Below the pieces are notes generated by a model. The model had not been told where the DNA came from. It was given only the letters and a program-made list of their open reading frames with translations, and did no database searches. From NCBI GenBank assembly GCA_020072905.1, contig JAIQGB010000216.1, positions 1 to 7,507 of the forward strand: a stretch of 7,507 nt of DNA, written 5' to 3'. Below are positions 1 through 5,257 of the stretch, in pieces. The DNA is from Terriglobia bacterium (GTDB taxonomy: Bacteria; Acidobacteriota; Terriglobia; UBA7540). A program made the position numbers and the translations under genes. Position 1 is the stretch's first letter. Every line of letters begins with the position of its first letter.

Positions 1-2
1 AA

Positions 3-665
3 GGAGTCTTCAAATCTGAGGACGGCGGTCAAACCTGGGCGCTGCGCAACCAGGGTCTGCCTGAGCCCGAGCCTTTCGCATGGCGGCTAGCGCGAGACAA
101 GAAGGGAGTCCTGTATCTCGTCGTGGCGCGCCGCAGCGAAGACGGCAGCTTCGGGAACGCGCAGGATGGCGCGCTTTACCGCTCGCGCGACGGCGCCGAG
201 CACTGGGAGAGAGTCGTGCTGCCCAAGGGCGTGAATGGCCCGAATGGTCTCGCCATTGATCCCGATGATCCGAATCGACTTTACCTGGCAGCTTGGGGTC
301 GCAACGAACCGGAAGGCGCAGTCGATGGCGGCATCATTGTTTCCGCCGACGGCGGTGGTTCCTGGCGGAATGTGCTCTCTCAGGACCAACACGTTTACGA
401 CATTACACTCGACCCTCGCAATCCGCGGGTTCTTTACGCCTGCGGCTTTGAGTCTTCCGCCTGGCGCTCCAGCGAGCGCGGCGAGACTTGGACACGCATC
501 CGGGGCTTCAATTTCAAATGGGGCCACCGGGTAATTCCTGATCCGCGAAACCCCGATCGCATTTACGTCACGACCTATGGCGGGAGCGTGTGGTACGGGC
601 CTGCGACCGGCGATCCCCAGGCCGTGGAAGACATTGTCACGCCCGCGCTGGCCTACGGGAAATAA
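3..665 (+). CDS. Asp-box (BNR) beta-propeller protein, C-terminal part
   Basis: The frame is open from the left edge, so the true start lies outside the window; about 220 residues are visible before TAA. Four Asp-box-like motifs (S-x-D-x-G-x-T-W) recur: SEDGGQTW at 15-38, SRDGAEHW at 183-206, SADGGGSW at 342-365 and SSERGETW at 468-491. Each follows a strand such as GVFK, LYR or IIV. 'DP(D/R)(D/N)P(N/R)' turns ('IDPDDPNRLYL', 'LDPRNPRVLYA', 'PDPRNPDRIYV') sit between them. This is the pattern of sialidase/VPS10/xyloglucanase-type propellers, in which Asp-boxes are structural turns rather than catalytic residues. Such proteins are usually exported and bind or cleave glycans, but no catalytic residue can be assigned from this fragment. 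Substrate and enzyme class are unknown. The gene converges on the left-pointing cluster, with 24 bases between the two stop codons. Confidence 0.8.
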   Translation, partial: GVFKSEDGGQTWALRNQGLPEPEPFAWRLARDKKGVLYLVVARRSEDGSFGNAQDGALYRSRDGAEHWERVVLPKGVNGPNGLAIDPDDPNRLYLAAWGRNEPEGAVDGGIIVSADGGGSWRNVLSQDQHVYDITLDPRNPRVLYACGFESSAWRSSERGETWTRIRGFNFKWGHRVIPDPRNPDRIYVTTYGGSVWYGPATGDPQAVEDIVTPALAYGK

Positions 666-689
666 TGATTCACGCTGACTCGACCAATG

Positions 690-836
690 CTATGCCAGCG
701 CAATTCTGAGGATGAGGATGGCGGCGGTGATCAGCAGTAGCGTTTTGACCCCCAATAGGTACAGTTTTCTGGAGCGGGTCAACGGCACACGGGCTAACAT
801 AGAAAGTGGTACAACGATTGGGGGCAGGTTAAGCAC
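690..836 (-). CDS. Small hydrophobic protein, 48 aa, probably membrane
   Basis: This short frame starts at GTG (834-836), 11 bases after the stop of the 265-aa gene, and ends at TAG (690-692). The product is strongly hydrophobic: residues 2-14 (LNLPPIVVPLSML) form one apolar stretch. A basic segment (ARVPLTRSRK) follows. Residues 25-48 (LYLLGVKTLLL...ILRIALA) are long enough to span a membrane. An AGG precedes the GTG by five bases, which is a weak ribosome-binding site; an internal ATG at residue 13 is an alternative start. The close spacing suggests co-transcription with the upstream gene. I do not recognise a family. Chance is possible for so short an ORF, but the basic linker followed by a clean hydrophobic helix ending at the stop argues for a real gene. 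Confidence 0.45.
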   Translation of the reverse strand: MLNLPPIVVPLSMLARVPLTRSRKLYLLGVKTLLLITAAILILRIALA

Positions 837-847
837 TAGAGCCTGGG

Positions 848-1645
848 CTATACGGAACTCGCCTGCGCATCCCTGCGGCTAAGAGTGTTCTCTACAGCGC
901 ATCGCACCACGTGGGTGAGCTCATAACCGGTGAGGGGAGGGACAATGAAGTCAAACGCGCCTCCGGTGATCGTTTGCAGGTAGAGCCCGACGTTCGTCAA
1001 CCTTCCCACGACGATGACGTTTACGGGCTTTTTTGCTTTGATCGCCAGGCTCACGACGTCCTCCCAGGCGCCGTCCGGCAACTTGGGTTGGGTGAAAACC
1101 AGGTGCGGTGGGTTCGGCCCCGCGAGCAGAGGCAGAGCTTCCTGGCAACTCCGCACGGAGCATACCTTCACAGACTGAGCTTCGAGAGCCGATTTCAGCG
1201 CGTCCAAAGAGTCTCCGAGTTCGTGCAGGAGCAGTGTCGAGATTTCTTCGGACACAGGATGTCGTGTGGGCCCCAGGGGCGAATACCCACGGTTCTGGAA
1301 ATGCTTGTCGGGCGGCGATGATCCAGGGGGAAAGCCCGGCAGCGCGCCTGTTGCCTTCGGAAACTTTTGTGGCGGGTAGTGCTGTGTTCGGTATTCCCGG
1401 ACGTCCTGCTCATTGATGCGCAGATCGGCTTCCGCGTGCGACTCTATTGTTTCCCCCTTCAATTCCCGCTGCAACCGGGCAGAACCGATGCCAGGGCCAT
1501 CCTGGAATCTCAGGCGTCCCGGAGAGAAATCCTCAAATCGGACTTTGACGGTGAATTCGCGGGCGGGCGCAGGAGGGTCGATCACATCGAAATTGTAGAC
1601 ACGAAAACTGGGGACAATGGTGAAACCGGCATATTGAATGTACAT
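848..1645 (-). CDS. Two-domain protein with a degenerate receiver domain
   Basis: 265 aa, starting at ATG 1645 with AAGGA seven bases upstream. Residues 1-90 form a compact domain (MYIQYAGFTIVPSFRVYNFDVIDPP...) resembling stand-alone ~90-aa proteins of unknown function that I associate with Acidobacteriota. Residues 91-133 are a proline- and glycine-rich linker. Residues 136-256 follow the alternating strand/helix pattern of a CheY-like receiver, including 'PHLVFTQPKLPDG' against the usual PDLVLLDLMLPDG, and 'GGAFDFIVPPLTGYEL' against GADDYLVKPF...EL. The conserved sites are lost: the phospho-acceptor Asp aligns with Q186, the acidic pair is HE (141-142), the switch Thr/Ser is G214 and the invariant Lys is P236. 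Phosphorylation of the usual kind is therefore unlikely, and a binding or phosphate-independent role is inferred. It is separated from the 60-aa gene by about 250 bases and may have its own promoter, which I could not identify. Confidence 0.75.
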   Translation of the reverse strand: MYIQYAGFTIVPSFRVYNFDVIDPPAPAREFTVKVRFEDFSPGRLRFQDGPGIGSARLQRELKGETIESHAEADLRINEQDVREYRTQHYPPQKFPKATGALPGFPPGSSPPDKHFQNRGYSPLGPTRHPVSEEISTLLLHELGDSLDALKSALEAQSVKVCSVRSCQEALPLLAGPNPPHLVFTQPKLPDGAWEDVVSLAIKAKKPVNVIVVGRLTNVGLYLQTITGGAFDFIVPPLTGYELTHVVRCAVENTLSRRDAQASSV

Positions 1646-1891
1646 AGGAGAATCCTTTCTTAATCCCTGAAAGCGCTGACCAATCCGTCTCTTCCTCGCA
1701 GTCTGCCAACGACTCGGTTCTTGCGTCCTGCGGTCCCCTGCTCGGAGGTTTGAGGCTGGAGAGCAGTCCTCGCGTCCGTTGGGGTTGGTCCCGACCGCAT
1801 GAGAGGCAGTTCCACTAGAGTCGTCCCCTCGCTCCGTAAACTTTAGGCGCCAAGGCCGAATGGAGCTCGGAGGCAGTCCGGAGGGCGGGAA

Positions 1892-2074
1892 TCAACCTCC
1901 CGGTTTCTTCCCGGCTCCCTGATATTCGACCACTTGGAACGGGGCGTGAGCGGCAGGGAACTTCCTGATGCCTACCCTGTAGAAATAGACCGTCGTCTGA
2001 TTGCTCTCGAGGTCGAGGATCACGCCCCATCCGTATTTGCGATGGCGAACGGATTGCCGCAACTTCAGTTCCAT
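1892..2074 (-). CDS. DUF3553-like small protein, 60 aa
   Basis: The gene starts at ATG 2074, preceded by AAAGGTGA, and lies 17 bases after the stop of the RRM gene, so the two are probably one transcript. The sequence has the form seen in DUF3553-like and CarD/UvrD-tail-like small beta domains. A 'QSVRHRKYGWGVILDLES' strand-turn-strand opens it, followed by 'QTTVYFYRVGIRKFP': V-x-H-x-x-(Y/F)-G-x-G-x-(V/I), then a V-x-F strand and a G-x-(K/R)-x-F turn. The tail (VVEYQGAGKKPGG) is flexible and basic. Domains of this type are associated with nucleic-acid-binding or helicase-associated proteins, so a role alongside the neighbouring RNA-binding protein is plausible but inferred. The assignment rests on the motif pattern only. 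Confidence 0.7.
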   Translation of the reverse strand: MELKLRQSVRHRKYGWGVILDLESNQTTVYFYRVGIRKFPAAHAPFQVVEYQGAGKKPGG

Positions 2075-2091
2075 GGGTCACCTTTCCCGTC

Positions 2092-2433
2092 CTAGTAGCG
2101 CCGCCCGCTGCCGCCACTATCGGAGCGGCCGCGGTACCCTCCGCGTCCACCGCCTCCGCCTGGGCCCCTGCCAAATCCTGTCCGCTGGGGCTTCGCCTCA
2201 TTTACGGTCAGCGGACGACCCTCGAGAGTTTGGCCATTCAGTCCGCTGATCGCCCGCTGGATGTCTTCGCCCTCGGCCAGCTCGACAAAGCCGAATCCGC
2301 GCGGCGTTCCCGTCAACTTGTCGCGAATCACCACCGCCGACGCCACTTGAAAGCCTGCGTTGATTACGAATTCGTTGAGTTGAGCGTCGGTGACGGTATG
2401 CGGAAGGTTACCTACAAAGAGCTTCAAAGCCAT
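2092..2433 (-). CDS. RRM RNA-binding protein with RGG-like tail
   Basis: 113 aa. One RNA-recognition motif fills residues 3-81: RNP2 is LFVGNL (5-10) and RNP1 is RGFGFVEL (45-52). These aromatic strands stack on single-stranded RNA. Residues 83-113 form a glycine/arginine-rich tail (GFGRGPGGGGGRGGYRGRS...), typical of bacterial RRM proteins, which are often cold-induced. The start chosen is ATG 2433, with GGAGG five bases upstream. A TTG at 2445 is in frame, but it overlaps that ribosome-binding site and is less likely. The 60-aa gene follows 17 bases downstream. It probably binds cytoplasmic RNA as a chaperone or post-transcriptional regulator; its targets cannot be read from sequence. Confidence 0.93.
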   Translation of the reverse strand: MALKLFVGNLPHTVTDAQLNEFVINAGFQVASAVVIRDKLTGTPRGFGFVELAEGEDIQRAISGLNGQTLEGRPLTVNEAKPQRTGFGRGPGGGGGRGGYRGRSDSGGSGRRY

Positions 2434-2535
2434 TCGATCCTCCAATTGATAGCGGCCTTGGGGAGGTCCGCCGGGTTAAGTTCACTGACAAAGCTCGCCT
2501 GCGCAGAATGCCGCGGTCAGGGCTGCCTTCTCGTG

Positions 2536-3357
2536 CTAGGGGCGAAAGTTCGGTTTGTTCGCCAGCCTGGCCTTCCCTTCCTCGGCACGGTCCTTTTCAT
2601 CCTGTTCAGTCTGGCGCGCGATCTCACGTTGGGGAGCGTCTTGCTCATCCAGGCGGATCGCTTCGGCGACAGCGGCCCGGGCCAGGGCATCAAGCCGTTT
2701 CGAAAACCCTACCATCCCAAAGGTCGGCTGATAGGAGGAACGGTAGAGGTTGAACGAGTATTGCGAGTCCTCCCAGCGCGCGATGACCACTTCGCTGTCG
2801 TTGTAAACCTGAGACGAGGAGAACGTGATCTCGGCAGCGGGCCTTGTGGCAGTCCCGTACCGGGCCGACATCGCCTCGACGATATCCTCTGTCGTCAGGC
2901 CCTCGGTTTTGTATCGGTCATAATTTACCACTACTCGGAAGAGCTCCCCATTGTAAAAGCTGAAAAAGATGGCCCTCACGGGGTCCGCTTGAGAAGATGT
3001 GAGAGAGAGCTGGGGATGCCACTCCAGTTCTTGAATCAACGCTGGACGTTGATGGATCACCTTCGCCTCAGACGGTTTCGCGTCTGCAAGCTTGGCGATC
3101 GCGGGCAGGTCCATTCCAAATTGAAAATCCCGGTACCTGGAGAGATCCTGCGCATCAATCGAAGGCGCCATAACCGGGTCCGCGCGCAGTGAAAGGCCAT
3201 AGGCGCGTCGGGGCTGCAAGGGCAGTTCTTGGATGAATGCCGGCGGCTGAATTATCAACCTTGCCTCGGACGGTTTCACGTCCTGTGCGCAAATCAAGGG
3301 CGCGGCTGAAAGCGCCGCCCAAAAGATCGAGATTGCGATGCTCCGCATGCTGATCAT
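2536..3357 (-). CDS. Secreted protein of unknown function with internal repeat
   Basis: 273 aa from ATG 3357, with an excellent AAGGAGG six bases upstream. Residues 1-24 are a signal peptide (MISMRSIAISIFWAALSAAP, then LICA before QD), so the product is exported. A segment of about 35 residues occurs twice: 28-62 (KPSEARLIIQPPAFIQEL...ADPV) and 94-127 (KPSEAKVIHQRPALIQEL...ADPV). Between them is 'YRDFQFGMDLPAIAKLADA'. Residues 128-228 form a mixed alpha/beta region (IFFSFYNGELFRVVVNYDRY, EGLTTEDIVEAMSARYGTA, VVIARWEDSQYSFNLYRSSY). Residues 229-267 are a charged, probably helical tail (AVAEAIRLDEQDAPQREIAR...), ending NKPNFRP. I recall similar proteins from Acidobacteriota but no assigned function. 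The first repeat copy lacks the 'FGMDL' lead-in seen before the second, so it may be a partial duplication. Confidence 0.85.
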   Translation of the reverse strand: MISMRSIAISIFWAALSAAPLICAQDVKPSEARLIIQPPAFIQELPLQPRRAYGLSLRADPVMAPSIDAQDLSRYRDFQFGMDLPAIAKLADAKPSEAKVIHQRPALIQELEWHPQLSLTSSQADPVRAIFFSFYNGELFRVVVNYDRYKTEGLTTEDIVEAMSARYGTATRPAAEITFSSSQVYNDSEVVIARWEDSQYSFNLYRSSYQPTFGMVGFSKRLDALARAAVAEAIRLDEQDAPQREIARQTEQDEKDRAEEGKARLANKPNFRP

Positions 3358-3420
3358 TGCAGTCCTCCTTCAGGGGACTTGGTACTTTACGAATGCCAGG
3401 CACGTCGAACTCGACCGAGG

Positions 3421-3612
3421 TCAGCCCAACTGACCCGGGCCAACCGGCACGAGGGTCAGCGACTCGACGCCCTCCTGCTCGGGCGTGGCGGTTTTCGGTT
3501 CTGGTGCTTTGTTCTCCAGCGCCTTCCGCAAATCTCGAATGCGCTTTCGCTCGTAAATTTTGCGCTTTCGTTCCCGGCCAAATCGGCTTTTGTCACCATT
3601 TCTTTCCGACAC
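3421..3612 (-). CDS. Small basic protein, 63 aa, GTG start
   Basis: The start is GTG 3612, with AAGGAGGG about four bases upstream and 20 bases after the stop of the 143-aa gene. The longer in-frame extension to 3789 runs through the upstream coding region and is rejected. The first half is very basic and probably helical (SERNGDKSRFGRERKRKIYERKRIRDLRKALENK). The second half is acidic to neutral and proline-rich (APEPKTATPEQEGVESLTLVPVGPGQLG). The 'RNGDK.RFGRxRKxK' opening resembles short conserved proteins I have seen near other soil-bacterial genes. No function is known. The basic face suggests nucleic-acid or ribosome contact, which is inference. Its position and ribosome-binding site make it part of the cluster. 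Confidence 0.7.
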   Translation of the reverse strand: MSERNGDKSRFGRERKRKIYERKRIRDLRKALENKAPEPKTATPEQEGVESLTLVPVGPGQLG

Positions 3613-3632
3613 AGTTCCCTCCTTCGCGACCC

Positions 3633-4064
3633 CTATGCTTGTGTGCAGACCGCCGCTAATTTGGCTCGATCCCATTCCGCAAAGTCCTTGGTCCAGGGGG
3701 CTCGTTGGATTTGGCGTGGGTAGGCGGAGACACTCATGCAGGTCAGGCCCAGGAAAGGGTGCGCCGCCACTTGCGTGATTTCCACGCAATTGAATTTTCT
3801 CGAATCCAGGTTCGCGATCACGCGCTTGACTGCCCTGCGCAGCGCTTTCTGTCCGTCAAACCCCAAGCCGGTCGCCTCGACCGTGACAGCCATGGAGAAA
3901 AAAGTCCATCCCGCTTCGCGGATTCTTTGATCCAGTCCGTAACCGCCAAGATCTTTGACTAATCTCCAGCCATTCGAATAGGGCTCACTTTCGAACCGCA
4001 AGGATTCCGGCAAAAGGGTGCCCTCCTCGATGAGAATGGTCCCCGCTTTGATCTTTTCTACCAT
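3633..4064 (-). CDS. Conserved-type hypothetical protein, 143 aa
   Basis: It starts at ATG 4064; upstream is only a weak purine run (GAGAAG). The opening 'ILIEEGTLLPESLRFESEPYSNGWRLVKDLGGYGLDQRIREAGWTFF' and the later 'LRRAVKRVIANL', 'FNCVEITQVA' and 'PFLGLTCMSVSAYPRQIQ' match a family I recall from Acidobacteriota-type genomes, with no assigned function. The pattern suggests a compact alpha/beta protein; no signal peptide or membrane segment is present. The final ~22 residues (RAPWTKDFAEWDRAKLAAVCTQA) are not part of the conserved pattern as I remember it and may be a replaced or drifted C-terminus. The basic 63-aa gene follows 20 bases later, so the two are probably co-translated. Confident as a gene, not as to role. 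Confidence 0.8.
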   Translation of the reverse strand: MVEKIKAGTILIEEGTLLPESLRFESEPYSNGWRLVKDLGGYGLDQRIREAGWTFFSMAVTVEATGLGFDGQKALRRAVKRVIANLDSRKFNCVEITQVAAHPFLGLTCMSVSAYPRQIQRAPWTKDFAEWDRAKLAAVCTQA

Positions 4065-4071
4065 TGGCTTC

Positions 4072-4450
4072 TCACTTGGACAGGCAAGTGGCGATCAGGA
4101 CCACGCCGCCCGCAGATTCAATGTAGCGCACTTCCCGAGTGCTGCGATCTTGTTACCGATGTCCCAGAGAGTGGCACCCTCTCATCCGCGGCGTCAGCGA
4201 AGGTGGCGGCGGCATGGACCTCCCTCATCCCACGGGTGGCTTCTGTGTGTTTATTCCCAGTGGGCGGGTCGGTCAGAACCAGGCGATCACGGTAAGCGTC
4301 GGCAGGACGCGTGAACCGCTCCGGGTTCTTCATGATGAAGTCAAGGGCCTGAGCCAACATATCAGAGTGATGTCCATTCCCGAACCGTACCGCATCTGGA
4401 CGGGCCGAAGACCCGGCAGCGATGAGGTCGCTGAGCTTAGTTCTCGTATT
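4072..4450 (-). pseudogene. Frameshifted gene remnant between small genes
   Basis: The frame from 4450 down to 4118 reads like protein (KLSDLIAAGSS...RPDAVRFGNG..., then MLAQALDFIMKNPERF from ATG 4360). It also contains DAYRDRLVL and HAAATFADAADER. It then degenerates. Moving to the next frame near 4176 gives ATLWDIGNKIAALGK; moving again near 4132 gives VRYIESAGGVVLIATCLSK ending at TGA 4072-4074. The pieces join into one continuous protein if one base is restored at each site (for example GGGAAAGTG for GGGAAGTG). No ATG, GTG or TTG lies in frame between 4361 and 4450, so the true 5' end is also unclear. It may be a recent pseudogene, or an intact gene hit by sequencing errors in homopolymers. 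Family not recognised. Confidence 0.4.
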
Positions 4451-4649
4451 TCACCTTGTACGGAACCGTCGCCCGTTCGGCCTCCCCAAAGTGCCTGCCT
4501 GCGCGGCCTGCCTGGAAGCCCAGCATGGCCCCCACACAAACCGCAAACGCCAACAGTATTTTGTAACCCGGGGGAGATGGCCATAACAGCGCCAAAAACA
4601 CGAGAAGCAACACGGGAATGAAACCCCGCCTCATAATTCTCGTAAGCAT
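4437..4649 (-). CDS. Small two-helix membrane protein, 70 aa
   Basis: The start is ATG 4649, with GAGG six bases upstream. A longer in-frame extension to 5024 overlaps the ABM-like gene in another frame and is a shadow. Residues 9-24 (GFIPVLLLVFLALLWP) and 30-46 (KILLAFAVCVGAMLGFQ) are two apolar segments separated by a short PSPPGY turn: a helical hairpin with basic residues (RIMRR) before it. The tail (AGRAGRHFGEAERATVPYKVKYEN) is soluble. By the positive-inside rule the N-terminus is probably cytoplasmic. No family recognised. It follows the ABM-like gene by about 100 bases, and its end overlaps the open frame of the frameshifted remnant. Confidence 0.65.
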   Translation of the reverse strand: MLTRIMRRGFIPVLLLVFLALLWPSPPGYKILLAFAVCVGAMLGFQAGRAGRHFGEAERATVPYKVKYEN

Positions 4650-4746
4650 TGGAGACCTCGCTTCTTCATCGTCCCTGGATTCCTCTTGGCCGGAGAAGGG
4701 AGGTGGCGGACTTGGCCGCCCCCACCGAACAAAAGGCCCTTCCACC

Positions 4747-5067
4747 TTAGGCTGCTGCACGAGCAACCAGCTTGTGAAACGTCGAGTTGGACACCTCATA
4801 GGTTTGAATATAAGGATTTCCTTCGACCACTCTCGCCAGGGTCTTGAGCACCTGGGGATACGTTCGGCGGTTATAAGCATCCGCATCCTCTTTGCGGTCC
4901 CACAGACTGATTCCCACCGCTTCCGTTCCATCGGGGACGACGAACGCAATTTCGTCCTGGAAGCCTCTAAGTTTCCGCAGCACGGGAATGATTTCCTTGT
5001 CAAGCGTCCGGGTAAACTCCGCAATGCTGTTGGGCTTCAGATGCATGAAGACGTGGCGAGCGACCAT
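4747..5067 (-). CDS. ABM-like dimeric alpha+beta barrel protein
   Basis: 106 aa from ATG 5067, with GGGAGG five bases upstream. It opens 'MVARHVFMHLKPNSIAEFTRTLDKEIIPVLRKLRGFQDEIAFVV', continues 'TEAVGISLWDRKEDADAYNR' and ends 'YEVSNSTFHKL'. This is the beta-alpha-beta-beta-alpha-beta layout of antibiotic-biosynthesis-monooxygenase-like (ABM) proteins: a strand with H, a long helix, the 'GF' turn, a 'SLW' strand and the 'A.aY' helix. Members range from oxygenases to haem-degrading enzymes, and many have no known substrate. No cofactor-specific residue is evident here, so activity is not assigned. It is the first gene of the left-pointing cluster and sits behind a promoter divergent from the helix-turn-helix regulator, which makes it the most direct candidate target of that regulator. 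Confidence 0.75.
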   Translation of the reverse strand: MVARHVFMHLKPNSIAEFTRTLDKEIIPVLRKLRGFQDEIAFVVPDGTEAVGISLWDRKEDADAYNRRTYPQVLKTLARVVEGNPYIQTYEVSNSTFHKLVARAAA

Positions 5068-5103
5068 GTTAACCTCCCTGGATCTCAGCTAAGAGGTGCG
5101 CTC

Positions 5104-5135
5104 TCAGATAACCTGAATTAGTTCAGATTATCTGA
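5104..5135. repeat. 32-bp near-perfect dyad in the leader of the ABM-like gene
   Basis: Left arm TCAGATAACCTGAA (5104-5117), loop TTAG, right arm TTCAGATTATCTGA (5122-5135). The 14-base arms are complementary except at 5112/5127. The right arm contains a smaller palindrome, CAGATTATCTG. If the - strand promoter at 5169-5197 is used, this lies in the ~95-base 5' leader and could form an RNA hairpin; as DNA it could be an operator. Confidence 0.7.
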
Positions 5136-5168
5136 CAGGTGAGCGTGGCAAACCTAATCTCCTTAACT

Positions 5169-5197
5169 AGATTAAGTAAATTCACTTGACTTGTCAA
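5169..5197 (-). promoter_or_regulatory. Predicted sigma70-type promoter of the left-pointing cluster
   Basis: On the - strand, TTGACA (5197-5192, matching consensus) is followed after 17 bases by TAATCT (5174-5169), a weak -10. Transcription would start near 5162. The strong -35 and right spacing support it; the poor -10 lowers confidence. Confidence 0.4.
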
Positions 5198-5199
5198 GT
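5184..5199. repeat. Palindrome holding two adjacent -35 boxes
   Basis: ACTTGAC-TT-GTCAAGT, arms perfect over seven bases; flanking ATTCA/TGAAT extends the symmetry with one slipped base. TTGACT of the + promoter (5186-5191) and TTGACA of the - promoter (5192-5197) touch inside it, so one bound protein could control both directions. Confidence 0.65.
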
Positions 5200-5214
5200 T
5201 GAATCTGTTAGATT
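5186..5214 (+). promoter_or_regulatory. Predicted sigma70-type promoter of the XRE regulator
   Basis: TTGACT (5186-5191), a 17-base spacer and TAGATT (5209-5214). The expected start is near 5221, giving a leader of about 37 bases before the GTG at 5258. AATCT-GTT-AGATT (5202-5214) is itself a small dyad over the -10. Confidence 0.55.
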
Positions 5215-5227
5215 ACTCACGAATTAA

Positions 5228-5241
5228 TTAACTTTAGTTAA
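5228..5241. promoter_or_regulatory. Dyad TTAACT-TT-AGTTAA, candidate operator
   Basis: A perfect six-base inverted repeat just downstream of the predicted + start site and 16 bases before the regulator's GTG. The position suits autorepression by the helix-turn-helix protein; that role is inferred. Confidence 0.4.
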
Positions 5242-5257
5242 GAGCAAGAGGGATCCC

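Noticed and set aside
1815..2201. 128-aa open frame on the - strand
   Set aside because: It overlaps the RRM tail and the whole 60-aa gene in another frame, has no ribosome-binding site and has a composition typical of a GC-rich shadow.
2230..3192. 320-aa open frame on the + strand
   Set aside because: It is the antisense shadow of the RRM gene and the secreted-protein gene, both of which have motifs, a signal peptide or ribosome-binding sites.
4139..4621. 160-aa open frame on the + strand
   Set aside because: No motif or start signal; antisense to the frameshifted gene and the small membrane protein.
4702..4724. GC-rich stem (GGTGGCGG against CCGCC...CACC) after the ABM-like gene as a terminator
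   Set aside because: The stem needs a three-base bulge and has no T-run on the - strand; at best a weak structure between two genes of the same cluster.
4437..5024. 195-aa reading frame on the - strand
   Set aside because: Its N-terminal two thirds overlap the ABM-like gene in another frame and read as low-complexity shadow; only the last 70 residues, from ATG 4649, look real.
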